Shown: positions 23,372 to 37,010, numbered from the stretch's first letter. The stretch is 64,000 nucleotides of DNA from Piezodorus guildinii (GCA_023052935.1 CM041292.1:116308936-116372935); one strand, 5' to 3'. Translations and numbers: made by a program. Notes: a model not told the origin generated them from the letters alone.

Positions 23372-24965
23372 AAATTGGAAAAATTCTGAATTTGAAAAAA
23401 AAAAAAGGCTTTGGCAGCCAACTTAAAAAACATTGTATTGGAGACAGATAAAAATCCACTAGTTCTGATGGTAAAAATATGGCTAGAACAGTGTTTCAAG
23501 TCAGGTATTTAAAATGGTTGTTATAACAAAAAATCATATTGATGAAACGACCTCCAAGTTTAGCGCGTGATAAAATACGACCAATTAATACGGAAGCTGA
23601 GGTATTGAGTAATATCCATACAGGATGGTTTGGTTCGTTATGTATTGACCGCAGAACCCGGATGAGTCAGAGAAATAGCCGGAGAAGGACATTGCACTTG
23701 CTCAATGAGTTAGAGGAACTCTACATTAGTCAGGCCATTCTGGAAGGTCATCTGGATTCCTTTATATTTTAACAACCCCAGAACCTGTTCCAGTTATATT
23801 AAAATATTTTGGATCCACAAACCAATTTCGATTTTATACGAGTGATAACGGGGAAACAAAGCAAAGTTAATAATCTAAAAGTAATTCTAAATATGTATAC
23901 ATACATGAAGTTTTAGATGACATCATAATTTTTTATTTTTAAACATTTTAGTAAGCATCCGTGATTACGTATTTATTCTGGATTTTCCCAAACATCCTAA
24001 TAAAGAAAGATACGTGGAATTTGATAAATACGAGTAAAATACTTAAAAACAAATAGAATTTCTAAAAAAAACACATTTATTTAAGAGTCTTCACTCATTC
24101 TCGGGAAAAAATAATCTAAAGTAAAGAAAATAAAAAGTTAACGATGGTTATTTTGGAATCATAAAAACTAAAATAGCATCAATATAGAAAGCCACGTGTA
24201 TGGATAAAGGTATTTCAAGTGAAGAGGAGCTTTCAAATACAAATAGCGGCTAACGGTAGTTATTCTGATTTAATTTACAGACATAAAAACTAATGCAAAG
24301 GTTCAAAGGGATATTTTAATAGATTCAAGGAGGAGGTGTTACAACAGACAAAAGGTATGAGGAATTCATAAATGGAAATAACATGGCGAAAAGAGGCGGT
24401 AATTTGTCAAGTTTTAAGGCCGAGGAACTTTTTTTTGTTTACGAGAAGTAATGGGATTTAATGTCTTTATTAACTCCTACTAAGCTAAGACTAAAGACCC
24501 ATTATCCTACAGATTGCCAATCTGTACTTAACAGAGTGATAAGTTGAAAATTAGTCCTATAAAACAGCCACGAAATAAATTTTAACTCATCCAGGGCGGA
24601 TTCAAGCCAGTTGACTCTAGGTTACATGGATAACTTAGAAATGATAATTTATTAGAGTAACCTACATGAATTAGAACTAATAGGTATTTAGTATATGTAT
24701 TATTTAGCTAATAGTATTTAGTATAGTACTTTTTTCAGAAGTTATTTCCGGATATAAAGAAATCCCCTTTCCTATTCGCCACAGATAGCGAAAACATACG
24801 AATGACATAAAATTACTGATACACAAAATGTCATATATAAATACAAATTATCTTACTTAAGGTATAAATTGTAAGATATGACATCATCAACACCAATTTA
24901 TAGGAATCAAATTACAAAAAAATTAATTATTCCTTGGATATTTTAAAAATAAAATTCATTTAGAC
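23372..24965. other. No recognised gene; one orphan frame at 23539-23772
   Basis: A 77-codon plus-strand frame at 23539-23772 (MMKRPPSLARDKIRPINTEA at its start; RRRTLHLLNELEEL near its end) has more ordered composition than its surroundings. It matches no family I know and has no partner frame. It may be a transposon remnant. The rest is unassigned. Confidence 0.35.
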
Positions 24966-25262
24966 TTTTTTTTTTTTTTTATTTCGGCCAACACAAAGAT
25001 TACATTTCTTCCAGTGGCGCGACAGGCCGTCTAGGCCTGGGCCTCGCGGTGTAAACTCCTGCGAGTTTACACTCACGTTTCACGATGCATTTTTAGTAGT
25101 GTAGGGTCATCACTCCCTACGATTAATTTCGTGAGTGGCCACCCTTTGGCTGACGGGTCTCACATACCCGGGAGAGAGGTTGTGAGTGAATCCCAATTTT
25201 TTTACATCCTTATAAAAGCCCCGCCGGGACTGGGATTCGAACTCAGAACCTTAAATTCAGAA
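24966..25262 (-). mobile_element. SINE family D, longer copy
   Basis: Read on the minus strand it has the B-box-like GAGTTCGAATCCC near the 5' end, a body with GAGGCCCAGGCCT-type sequence, and a poly(A) tail seen as the T-run at 24966-24980. It appears cut at its 5' side because no A-box precedes the B-box. It contains a 10-bp-arm hairpin (GTGTAAACTC, loop CTGC) at 25049-25072. Confidence 0.7.
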
Positions 25263-25767
25263 AGATTACAAGTATATGTAAATGTTTTTTTAAAAATCAA
25301 AGTGAACATAAAAAAAGTTACAGTAGGAAAAGTAGGGCACACAGATACATGATGACTATTAAAATCTGGTTCTTTCTTTGAATCGGGAAATCAAAAACAC
25401 TTAACTAGGTTACCAACAAGGGCGCAGTCCTTAAAGATTTACGATTTATCATGAACCAGGCTATTGTTGCATTTTTTGTTTGCCAATACCTACTTTTCTT
25501 CAGGTGTATTTTCTTTCTGGTATTTTTGCAGTAACAAGTAACAACGATAGAAAATATTCATTCTTTATAAAATTAATTTAAAAACATTTAAGTTGTATTC
25601 CTCACTTCCAGATTGATGAGTATATGTTTTGCTGTTCAACGTTTTATGTATCCTCACACAGGACTAAAACGAAAAGAAACTGCTCGAAGCTACTGATTAC
25701 TACAACACTTACTTGACAAACGTTCATAACTTCCAGTATGTTACAAAAGACTCATTTAAATTATTAT

Positions 25768-26205
25768 CAGACTTATTTGGACATATGGAATCGAGCTTTG
25801 GGGATCTACTAAACCGTCTGATTCCTCCTGCATCCAGTCCTTATCATCCAAAATTCTTCGCAAAATCCTGAATGCTCCTTATTTTGTTTAAAATCGACTC
25901 CTCCATAATTACCTGAACATCCCATTTGTTGCAGACATAACCCGCGATAGATACACCTCTTTTCATTTTAAGCTCCCTGCTCACACAAACCCACTTGTTC
26001 GTAATCCTTTATCCTCCTTGGATATTCCTGATAATCCTCCGAGGCGATTGAAAAGAAGGTGGCCTCGGGACCTACTGCCTTAAAATAGTGAAGAGCTACC
26101 ACTAGGTAGTTCTTTCTCAAGACATTTTCACGAATTTTCTTCACTCTGCTTGTTTACTCATTATAATACAGTTGTAAATTACAATAAATAAACTTTTAAA
26201 AAATA
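25768..26205 (+). pseudogene. Jockey-like LINE 3' end, copy 1
   Basis: The frame reads YGIELWGSTKPSDSSCIQSL, SSKILRKILNAPYFV, a stop, then NRLLHNYLNIPFVADITRDR and NPPRRLKRRWPRDLLP. The GIELWGS...QSKILRKILNAPYFV...LKRR.PRDLL order is typical of the C-terminus of Jockey-clade reverse transcriptases. One internal stop is present. A 3' untranslated part runs to an AATAAATAAAC tail near 26200. It is a 5'-truncated, inactive copy. Confidence 0.85.
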
Positions 26206-26209
26206 CAAA

Positions 26210-27085
26210 AAACTTTTCATGTATGAAACTATTATATGAGTGTTCAAAAATGAAGTTTCTAATAAAAAATCGGCTTTATTAAAAGGAATTAAACTATTTT
26301 TTTAATGCCTTCCTTATGATCTATCAATCTATCCCACAACTAGAGTTGATACAAATAGCTTTTTTTGAAATTTAATTTATAGTTTTCCAGGATATAGACA
26401 TCTCTTGTTATCATGGTTTCTTGAAAACTGAATAAATGTGATACATGTAGGTCTTAAAATCATAGCTTAAAACAATATCGTATCAAGTACCCCATTTCGC
26501 CTATATGTGCGTGCGCGCGGATTGCGGGAGACTGCAGTACAGGGAAAGAATCTGTTAATATAAAATAACTACATGAATTGTTACAGAAAGGTCTAATTTT
26601 GTGGGATTAGCCTGATTGGGACAAAGGATTGCGTTAAGAGCACAAATATACCCTAATCCAGATGATGAGGGGAAGTTTGACGCAAAGGGGCAGACTAAAA
26701 CAGGCCAAGTGGGCAGGAGTCCCACGCTGCAGGAACAGCCGACAGTTGAACCACTTGACGCCAAGGCTAGCTAGATGACTCCTCTCCAACTCATTCTCCA
26801 ATTACAACAGCTCTTAAAGGAATTCGCCGGATATGGATACGTTATAGGGGTCTTAATAGATCATATCCGATTCCCTGAAATACTTAATTTTTTTAAAATT
26901 AATGTATAAAAGAGACAACTACCACTATAATTCGCAAAGGGCGGTGTACATAAAATTTAAAAACGCGCTACACGGTGAGAGTAAAATATGAAAATGATGG
27001 GATAACGGCGATAGTTAATAATAATACACTTTCAACATATTATAAATAAATACACATCCTCCGTATTTGATATATATATATTTTT
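26210..27085. other. No recognised feature
   Basis: A CG-rich island of about 300 bases (26505-26770, containing GTGCGTGCGCGCGG) stands out but contains no credible frame. The rest is AT-rich. Confidence 0.4.
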
Positions 27086-27088
27086 TTT

Positions 27089-28241
27089 TACTTTCACTTA
27101 CCTATAAATGAAATATATAGTAAGGGAAAGTATTGCGATCGTGAAAATTTTCCAATTCCAGTTTTCGATGGAGATACACATTGCAGGGTCCCCTGAATCC
27201 ATAAGACTAAATCCCGAAAAATGGTCTGTGTGAAGTCTAGCGCAAAAAGTCGTACGAAACTGAAATTTCATATTTAAGGCATCTTAAACGCCCAAGATGT
27301 TATACCATACATTTTGCACCGATTTTCTAAAAAACGGCTCTAACGATTTTTATTAAACTCGCTATATTGATGTAAAATTTAATGAGCTTCATTTAATATC
27401 AGGTAGGTTTCATTCTGCTTGAAATAGTTTGACAGTGCTTAAATGCCGCTATTTTATAATTTCTTCCTCAAAACTACCTTTAATTTTGTACATTCCAAAA
27501 GATTAACCATGTCATCTTAATGACATTGATGAAGGGCGGCTAAATATACAAGATGGATAAAGTTGATGACCGACTAAAGAATAGAATTTTTATAATTTAA
27601 TTTTTTGGTTTTATAATAACAATAATATGGACGTATAATATACCGTAGGAAAGAGAATGATTTTAGAAAAAATATTATCTGATACACAAATTTGTAAAAG
27701 ATAATATAAAGTGACGAATAGGGAGTAGAATATTTAATAGTTTTTAAATTAATTTCCAGAGTAGAGATTTGGGGCTGTACTAATCCATCATATTCTTCTC
27801 GTCTCCAATCCTTAAAATCAAAAATCCTTCGAAAAATCCTCAATGCTCCTTATTTTGTCACAAATAAACTCATCCATAAAAACCTTAATGTTCCCTATGT
27901 TGTTGACTTGACCCGAACCAGGTACAACTCCTTTCATGACAAACTCCATTCCCACTCTAACCCAGTTTTCAGTTAAGTTTCAATCCTTGCTTCCTCTACA
28001 ATCCCTGATAATCCTCCGAGGCGTCTGTCTGAAAAGAAGATGGCCCCGAGACCTTCTAGTTCAGCATAGTCTTTGGGGAGCTACCAATGGGTAGTATCTA
28101 TACAAATGAATCATTTCAACATATCTTTTATCACTAAATTTATTTTATTATAGAGTTGTAATACCAATATATATATTTAAAAAAAAATTAATTTCAACAG
28201 TAGAGGTAAATGAAAGTTGTGTGTGTCCGCACCAGATTTTT
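27089..28241 (-). mobile_element. Family X repeat, copy 3 (reverse), split by a Jockey-like LINE
   Basis: The low end ACTTTCACTTACCTATAAAT and the high end GTAAATGAAAGTTGTGTGTG, then CACCAGATTTTT, bracket the element. Shared blocks include GGAAAGTATTGCGATCGTGA and TATAATATACCGT. Without the inserted LINE (27757-28184) the copy is about 0.72 kb. Confidence 0.82.
27757..28184 (+). mobile_element. 5'-truncated Jockey-like LINE, copy 2, with an 11-bp target duplication
   Basis: AAATTAATTTC at 27746-27756 and 28185-28195 flank the insert. The coding remnant is close to the copy at 25768: SKILRKILNAPYFVTNKLIH, NLNVPYVVDLTRTRYNSFH, then a frame-disrupted end with CCTCCGAGGCGTCTG. It is inserted inside family X copy 3, so it is younger than that copy. 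Truncation leaves only the polymerase C-terminus and 3' tail. Confidence 0.85.
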
Positions 28242-28959
28242 ACTTTTAATACAAATAAAATTTAATTTCTTAAAATGGAGTTTCTATATTTAAAAAACAC
28301 GTTTTCATAATGTGTATATTACAATTGTTTGTTTGTATATGACTTTATCATTTAGTAATGTTATCTTCTAAAAAAAAAATATATATTTAATGATATTACT
28401 CGAAAAAAAAAATAAAAAATACCATGCCTTCCCCCTTTTCCGGTACTTTCTAGCCCTCGTTTTCAAGAATTTTAATCTACCTCTTCTGACACGGTGTTGC
28501 GCGGCTTTTAATGGCACTAGTAAATAACATAAACAAAACCCAATACATTATATAGGCTATATATTTACATATTATATAGATTATATTTTACGAATATAAT
28601 TATTTAAAAAAACGTTTTTCTTTTATCATTATTATTATTATTATCACCATACGTTTAATTTTCACTAAATTTCATTCTTTGTAAGGTAGTATTATAATTT
28701 CAGTTATTTTTGTCAGCTCGGTACTCACTTTCCATTCTACCTACATTTCGTATGTATTTTCCATTCCTCCTAACCCCATTCTACCAAACTGTTTCCGTAG
28801 CCCACGATACGGTATGTATCTCTAATCTATTCCATATTTTAATGTTTCCTATTTCCTGTGAATATTGTTATCATTGTACATTTTCTTTAGCCATAATTTG
28901 TTCTGTATAGCCCTTACAATATTATACTATAGCCATTGTAATTAATTAATTTATTTCTT

Positions 28960-28969
<10 letters not shown>

Positions 28970-29052
<83 letters not shown>

Positions 29053-29078
29053 CCTATATATATATATATATATATATA
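28970..29078. repeat. Compound TA / GA microsatellite
   Basis: TA units to about 29018, then GA units to about 29050, then TA units again. Confidence 0.95.
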
Positions 29079-29145
29079 TTTCTTTTTTTATGTTTTAATA
29101 CCGACATTCTCTAGTTCAATAGTTTATATTGCATTTAATGTTATT

Positions 29146-29292
29146 AGGGGTACTCACTACGTTTGCTATAGCATACTATTTGTGCTATTGTGCTAAACCC
29201 GTCGAGTTTCTACAGTTATTTCCTGTATAAAATTGATGGGTTTAGCACAATAGCACAAATAGCATGCTATAGCAAACGTAGTGAGTACCCCT
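29146..29292. mobile_element. 147-bp foldback MITE, copy 1
   Basis: AGGGGTACTCACTACGTTTG begins the left arm and its complement closes the right arm at 29292. The arms are about 54 bp and nearly perfect, with a short centre (GAGTTTCTACAGTTATTTCC). ATT at 29143-29145 and 29293-29295 is a 3-bp target duplication. A second copy of the same length is at 40139. No coding capacity. Confidence 0.9.
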
Positions 29293-29299
29293 ATTATAA

Positions 29300-30797
29300 T
29301 TGTATTTCTTTTGTATCGTTTTAGCCCTGATGATGAACATTTTTGACAAACAACATGAACAGAACATTTTTATCATGAACAAAAGCTAAGGAAAGGAGAT
29401 GCAGACATGACAGGCAATAAAACATTATCACAATTGGGTATAAAACCATCCTTCAAAATGCTTGAAAACTTTTTTATTCATTGAACAAATTCAAAATTAT
29501 CTTTTAATCTCAACTAACAAAGACAGAAGGAGAGCTGTCTAATTAAAAGGAAGCTTAAGCTTGGGACTGGCCATAAAAAGTTCAAAGATAAACATACTAA
29601 ATGAACACCACTTAGTTCCATATCTCCGCGTTTCATCGATCACAGGGCAGCCAGCAGGATGTATTGCCGACGATAACTTTTTAAAAAAGATATATAAGGA
29701 TTTTGTTGTGCTATACATTTTTTTCGAGCTGGGTGTAAAAACTTATACCATATATCTTAATCATAGCACACATTGTAATATCTTCCGGTTGTCATCCTTA
29801 AATGAGAACAGAAAATATAAACAAAAATTTACAATAAATAGAAATGATCGAAAAGAGACAAATCAAATATTAATTAAATCATTGGATTTCTCTAGGATTC
29901 AATAATTATTCAGTTTCATAATTAATTATATTGAATTAAAATGAGAAAGAGCCATAACTGAAGAATGAGGACGCACCAGAAAACGATTTGACATAGAAGA
30001 AAGGACGAACAGATTATGCCAAAAAAATTAGATCAGAAATAGGACTAATACAACAGTCTGTTAAATTAAAGAAACTAATAAAATGAAATGCACGTGTTTC
30101 CAAAAATTGTATAATAAGAGAAATACCATGAAAACATGAAGATGATATAAACAAACCAGATCCATCAATATTATTTTACAAAAAAGAAGCGAACTTTTAT
30201 TTTTTTTTTTATCCACATATACATTTTATCCACTAACTTCCTAAAATTAAAGTCCACTACTACACATTTTTTAACTGTAAAAACCAATTGTTACCACAAT
30301 GTAATTCCAACATGCTACTTTTCACATTCTATAAAGAATCATGCCTAATGCAAAAACATACGCTTTAAAATGCTCCATTTTTCACCCAAAGGCTCATGTC
30401 TATGCTGCAACTTTAATATAATGTGAAAAATATTTTTTAATAGAATCGAATATAGAACAGTCATCAAAAGAAGAAGCTCTAAGCCCAAAATCGACTGACA
30501 AAAATGACGAAAAACTGGATATTTACTCTATACATACTGTTTTGATATATAAAGAAATAAAGAAAACAAAAAACTTGTGAAACATTAGCCTTAACAAACA
30601 AGGGGTTTGTCCTCTTAGGCATAAAAAAGAAGGGAGGGATAGAGAACCTCTATAAATAAAAACGTCATTATATACAGCGACGGTAACAGCAACCAAAATA
30701 TTGTCACGTCATGGAACGCATTGCTACTATTAAAACAAATAACAAAAGAATATGTATATGCGTGTGTCTGTCTATACACACACACACACACACATAA
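29300..30797. other. No recognised gene
   Basis: The 114-codon frame at 29561-29905 has no family resemblance and AT-driven composition. A CA microsatellite lies at about 30776-30793. Confidence 0.5.
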
Positions 30798-31030
30798 AGG
30801 GATCGACGTAATCTTGTGGGTAGATCACTAATCCACAGTCCTCCAGGTCCTGGGTTCGAACCTTGGAATATGAAAACCCTCCTGGGGCAGCCTCTATAAA
30901 GTGGGTATCCAGGAGGGAAAAACCTGGCGGATGAGCCTGGACTGACCAAATCACTTCTGGGCATGAAACAGTGCGATCTCTGAAATAAGTACTGAATCCA
31001 ATACCCTTTATGGGTTGCAGAGGTACTTAA
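30798..31030 (+). mobile_element. SINE family B, copy 2, plus strand
   Basis: A-box-like GTAATCTTGTGGGTAGATC, B-box GGGTTCGAACC at 30852-30862, then a body with CCTCCTGGGGCAGCC and GGGAAAAACCTGGCGGATG, as in the copy at 5325. It ends CGATCTCTGAAATAAGTACT and runs into a long AT microsatellite at its 3' side. Confidence 0.82.
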
Positions 31031-31231
<201 letters not shown>

Positions 31232-31239
31232 ACAGAAAG

Positions 31240-32960
31240 ATAACACTTAAATGTAATAGGATTCAACGTCTGCTATTGAGCGGGTACTTAAACTGACTAT
31301 TTACCCTTTAGCCTCTAAGTCATGTGAGGTTTCTAGCAATGTTCTCTAAACCTGGTTTTATAACTGATTTTTAAAATATTTTACTAGTCTCGTCAATTTT
31401 TTATTCCTAATGTTTATTTTTCCTATGATCAAACAGAATGTAATTTATTACTACTTAATTAGTGCGTTCGTAATTTTTAAAATGAATGAACTTTTCTTTT
31501 AACCTTACCTTCATTTAACCTATGCATTTTAAGGTATTAAAACCTCATAACTTATGCTGAAGTTTATTTATTCAAATTCATTAATATCGTAATTAACTTA
31601 ATAGTTTCAGAGCTCGGATTGAAAAAAGTTTCAAGTCATTTTTTCATAAGGAAGATAGATAATCTTTCATTTTCTGGAGGCCCAGTTGATCTAATTCTAT
31701 TTGAGCTCTTTTATTTTCTGTGAAAGCAATAGAGAAAACTTTCATTAAACAGAAAGACACAAAATTGCATGTGGGTAAAATATTGTTTACAATATCCCAT
31801 CTTGAAGACATAAATTTCGTCATCTGACCACATACTGCAATTTCCTCCATCACACAATTGTATTGTTTTACATTGCAGTAGAAGATAATATCTCTCATGA
31901 GTATAATGTACAAACCACAAAATCTGAGGACACGTGAAATCGTAAACATTAAGCAAAATTTTCCTTTTGAGCAGACTTTATACGTTCATTATGTTTAAAC
32001 CAATGCAAAAAAATCTTTAATAAACTAAGAAACAAATCAATAGAGAACTTTATGATTCAACTATATATAAATGTTTATCATAAATAATAATTAGGTGAAC
32101 ATCTGGAAAAAACACAACAAACGATGAGTGAAATATCAACAACTGATGGGTTGGCTGTAAAAAGGAGGTATCTCCAATTTTACAAAAACTATAAAATTGG
32201 AGTAACGTCTTTCAATTTTTCAAAAATTATTTGAAGGTTCTGAAAGCATATTAACTGCTCCAAAAAGCATGATCCTGCTCTAATAACTGAAGGTAAATTT
32301 TTTTTATCAACAACAAAACCAACTTCAACCGAAAAAACTAAAACAATTCATCAATACATAAAATAATACAATTATCAGAATATCTGACTTGGAACATTCA
32401 TTAAAATTCAACACCATAATTTATAGATAATTATTAAATTTATTTATAAGTATACAACACACAAATTTACGGATGATATAACAAATAATTATTACATTTC
32501 GTTTCTAAATTGCAACCAAAGACTATAATTTGAAAAAAAAGAGACCATAAAAGGCGAAATCCTTATAGAGGAATAAAGGAAATATAATGCAATAGACTGA
32601 TCAGACTTCTTAAAAAGGCCATCATTGTCTTTAAAAGCGAACAATGGACAATTATAAGGTCACCGTTCCGGTCAATTGAACAGGTTTAATGGGGGAGTCA
32701 TTGCTCCTTTTACAGCTCACGATTAATACTCACAGAATAGTTAATCATGTTTATTATTTTTTATAGTTAAATAATTAAATATGTATTATATTATATTATA
32801 ATATATTTTTTATAGATAGGTATATATAGATCTATAAAAATATCAACGAGAGGACCAGACAGAGTAAACATATTTTGAAAAAAAAAAAATGAGAAATTAC
32901 TTGAGGAAACGTATCCGACAATATCTTAACACTAAGACAGAATTATGAGAGACGAGGCAT
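31240..32960. other. No recognised gene
   Basis: Overlapping minus-strand frames at 31644-31956 lack motifs. AT-rich throughout, with no repeat that could be placed. Confidence 0.5.
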
Positions 32961-32970
32961 ACATTTCATC

Positions 32971-33496
32971 CAGAGATGGGTTAATTCGCATCCAAAAATA
33001 CGTTAAGAATGCATTCGGGAATCATGGGTTTTGCAAATAATAATAAGAATATATTCACAGGTGTGAAAACGAATACGAGCGTATTCACTCCAGGTAAAAG
33101 TGAATACGTACGGATTTGCTCTCGCCTGCAATACGGTTGCATTATATAATGAAATAAATGCAACAAAATTTAACGTTTTTGAATTCTTTTTTACTTTCAC
33201 TTACCTATAAATGAAATATTTCAATATGATTCAAATATTTTTGCAGTGACTTCTGTAAATACAAATTTCTATTTATTTACATCCTCAATATACTTATTTA
33301 CATATGCCAAATATCATATAGCACTTTTCTCTATAATGAATTATTTTATCAAATATTTTTTTAATTTAATTATTTGGCGAAAATTAGGATATTTCCTATA
33401 TAGGAAAGTGAAAATATTCGTATTCGTATTCGCAAAACCTGTTATTCCCGAATGCATTCGTATTCTTAGTTTTGAATGCGAATTTGCCAACCTCTG
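32971..33496. mobile_element. hAT-type MITE, 526 bp, with a perfect 8-bp target duplication
   Basis: The left end CAGAGATGGGTTAATTCGCA and the right end, read inward as CAGAGGTTGGCAAATTCGCA, are inverted repeats. ATTTCATC stands at 32963-32970 and 33497-33504, an exact 8-bp duplication. CAGAGRTKGG termini with 8-bp duplications are the hAT pattern. The arms contain repeated GAATACG/ATTCG motifs. The centre holds a smaller element (33190-33412). Confidence 0.9.
33190..33412. mobile_element. Short family-X-ended element inside the hAT-type MITE
   Basis: ACTTTCACTTACCTATAAAT on the left and CCTATATAGGAAAGTGAAAA on the right are inverted copies and match the low end of full family X copies. The 220-base interior lacks the family X blocks. 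Either a deleted derivative or a separate MITE sharing the terminus. Confidence 0.65.
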
Positions 33497-33509
33497 ATTT
33501 CATCAAAGG

Positions 33510-34790
33510 AGTCCATTGAGGCGTCTGAATCGCCATCCCAGTTACTGTCCAGTGCAATACGATAAGCTGTAACTTAGTAAAAGTACCGGTCCGATTTAGA
33601 AGATAAGTAATAAAAACTCTTTAACTCTATAAATCATGCAGGGTCTTGGACTCATACATTGGAATAGAACTTAACTGTATTCGCGTAAAACAAACTTATG
33701 AATGTTACATAACTCGCTTAAAAGATATTCTTTTCAATTTTTTATTTGTGTAGTATACTTTATTGGCTGAGCAAAAATGGCGAATCAACAGAATGGATTG
33801 GCAACGCTATATTACATAACACAACGATCGATTAGAGCAGCTTTTAACATTTCAACCGTATCTAGATAGAAAAAACTATTTTCCATAAATAACTGCGACA
33901 ACAATTGTGATCACAGCGAAATTATAAAAATCTAATTTCGGACAGATAATCCATTCACTCAATTGGAATAACAATTGAATATGCGTAAATGTATATAGTG
34001 ACAACACAACGGGAATTTTTCAAAACAGTCATACGGTCCCGGAAGAAATCTAACTTCCAGATTTGCTCCAAAAAGGCAAAAATGTATTTCATATAAAGAA
34101 TTTTCTGAATTGATGAAGCACATATCTTTTTGTTGGACAATCACTCTGCTTAAATATTTTTTCTAATTCAAATACCCTCTTTTATAATTTCCTCAAAACC
34201 CTCACTGGTAGTTTATTTGTGTGGTGGAATGAAAATGTCTTGAATGCTCATTTATTCAGAAGCTCTTTTAAGTCTGGCAAGAAAAATCAAGAGACCTTGA
34301 ATGTTTTATCCAAGAAAAAGGTGACATATATTCTTGCCAAATATTCGGCTGCTTAGCTTAAACATAATGAATGATGATTAACAACGAAAAAATATGTCCA
34401 ACGACCATGGCAAATTTAAATTAATACTTAAGTTAAAATTTAAATCCGCGTATTACTAAACTGCAGTATTTTTCTACTTTAGGTAAACATTAGCTGTAAT
34501 GAGTACCAGACCAGTGTTCTAAAACAAGTTGTTTTGTTTTTCCAAACAGTTATCTTACACATCCGTATCCTGTTGAAAACATTTACGCGGATATTAAGGC
34601 ACCAAAATAACTTGATACTAAATAGACTTGCAAAGAAAAATAGCCCATGTGTAACTGCTTTAGCTCCAGTTCCGGCCTCAACAATCTAACCTCAACTAAA
34701 ACCCTCTAACAACCGTAATTAATGCAACCAGTGAAGGGTCTAAGGTCAAATCATAGTACTTATCCATACTGCTACTGCTTCTAGGCTAAA
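33510..34790. other. No recognised gene
   Basis: Small overlapping frames at 33955-34144 have no family resemblance. Nothing repetitive could be placed. Confidence 0.5.
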
Positions 34791-34794
34791 GACT

Positions 34795-35018
34795 GAACGA
34801 GGAGGTGATTTCATTCAAGCAAAGTCGACAGGTTTTCCACTCCCGAAACATCTGTTTCCAGAGGCTGGTTGGGGCCCGAAGGATTTTCCCCTATTCCAGG
34901 GTCGCACCATGGATGAATAACATGATAAATAATTATCCTGCCACACCAAGTTTTGAACCCGCGATCCGGAGTTCAGTAGTACATGGGACTACTCACATTA
35001 CCAACCCACTCCCTAAAA
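34795..35018 (-). mobile_element. SINE family B, copy 3
   Basis: Minus strand: GGGAGTGGGTTGGTAATGTG head, B-box-like CGGGTTCAAAACTTGG, then a body that includes GGGGAAAATCCTTCGGGCCC and ends near ATCACCTCCTCGTTC. More diverged than the copies at 5325 and 30798. Confidence 0.7.
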
Positions 35019-35019
35019 C

Positions 35020-36865
35020 TCTCCTTACGGCAGGAAAACCTTGGCTGGCAATAGGGTTATGGCTATGAGAGGTACCCGGAATAAATAAAGAATAACTTGC
35101 TACTAAGACAATAGTTTAATAACTCCCACTATTGATCCACCTAGAAGATAAGTACTCTAAGGTAGCTTAGAGCCCTTCTTCCTTTCCAACGTCGTATCTC
35201 CAATGCTAAATTTTTCAAACCAACCCAGCAGTGAGCGGGTCAAGGACGCCTCCTACTTCATATTTAATAATTTCAGGAATTGCTCCAGCATTAGCCTAAG
35301 ATTTAATAAATTTAAGATTTATTATTATTTTTTTGTTCTACACTTTTAAATACTTTGTTAACCAATTCGTTTACAATGATACATCTGGTTTTGTTTCACA
35401 CTGAAAATTTGTAAAATTAAAACACCTTCAACTTGTTGGTAGTCACATTCCACCGGGATTACAAAGCAAGGACAAAATAACTCTGAGGGCCAAAGCAAGT
35501 AACGGGGCCCCGCAAGATGTCTGAACCTGAAAATTCAATGGAATCCAATTAGCCTCTAGTACACAAGCTGTATTTAGCACTTCTCCCGAACGCCTTTTTC
35601 ACTTTTGGCACGCTTGCTTCCGTCACTCCTCCTATTTCCGTCGTCCATTATTATTTAAAAAAAAAAAAAGGAAAAAAAAAGTATTCAGCGGAGTAGATAT
35701 AGACTGCATGACATTGAATGTAAAACTAACAGGAAGTAATATAACACTACATGGATGCTTCTATTTAAAAAATAATTAAAAACATTTTCAGACGAAGTAA
35801 CCAAAATATTTCACATCAATTTTTCATTAATGACTAAAAGATAATTAAATGATAATTGGATCGAATCAAAGCTGTTTCATAAATAAAAAACGGAAAATTA
35901 TTAATAAAAATGATGATGGAAGTTGATTTATATTGTAATTATAATTGTTGAATTGATATTTAAAAAATTGTAATAAACTACAAAGTATTGGATAATACTA
36001 CCCCTAACCACCGCCAAAGAGCTTCCATAATCAACACTAAAATAATTAAGCACGAATTAGTCATTATCATTTAAAAAATACAGTTTTATTTAAAGCATAG
36101 ACTTTAAAACAGCTTAGAAATTCAAATTGGAGAAAATAGCTTTTTTTTAAAACCCAATTTCACTCATTATAAAGTTAATAGATCTATGGCCCAAGTGAGC
36201 GGTGAAGAAAATTAAGGAAAAGAGCAGATCCCTTATTCCTTAGGTGTTCTAATCATCGTATTTTAAGTAAAAATTAAGTCGCATTCACAGTTACCGAAGC
36301 AGTTTGTTTGAATAAAAATATCTAGCTTCAGCATAAAAGATTTTTATTTTTCATTAATTAAAAAAAAAAAAATCAAATTTATGTACTACTGTCAACAAAC
36401 TTTAAAATCAAAACACAAACATTGATTTTAGGCCACGTCAATAGCCCCAATGTGTGGTGCCACGATAACATATCACATGGAGAGGATCAAGAAGCAGAGG
36501 TCACCATGGACACATAAATTTTCCATATCCAAATTGAAGTTTCTACAGAATCATTGTCTTCTGATAACAGATTTCGATCCGTTTCCGAAAAGTAAAAACG
36601 ATATCACATACGATAGCTTCATAACAGAACATTTTTTTATTGAAATGTTGAATGGGACCAAGATAAGTTAGGTAGTAGAAAGTTAAAAACATTAGATTTT
36701 ACTTAAAAGATTAAAATAATTAGAATGCGTAGTTATTACTTTAAAAAAATGCAATATCTTATCGATACACAATACTGTTTTACTTACAGTTTTATAGTGT
36801 TATACTATTTTAGGATAATCGTTATGAAAAATAACATAAACATTAGCAAGTGACAAAAATAAATT
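35020..36865. other. No recognised gene
   Basis: The 73-codon frame at 36450-36671 (MCGATITYHMERIKKQRSPW at its start) is not recognisable. The rest is AT-rich with poly(A) runs. Confidence 0.45.
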
Positions 36866-37010
36866 TTAAAATATCTAGTGCGCAACACACGACTTTCTCT
36901 TACTCCAGTTGTTAAAATCAATTTAATAATTTTAGAGTATATTTAGAGATGAAAATAAATTGTTATAGAATTAATTACATTGAGTTTCAATAGAAACATG
37001 TGTTTTATTG

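Noticed and set aside
26505..26770. CG-rich island as a possible promoter
   Set aside because: No adjacent coding exon or transcript signal was seen, and insect genomes generally lack CpG-island promoters.
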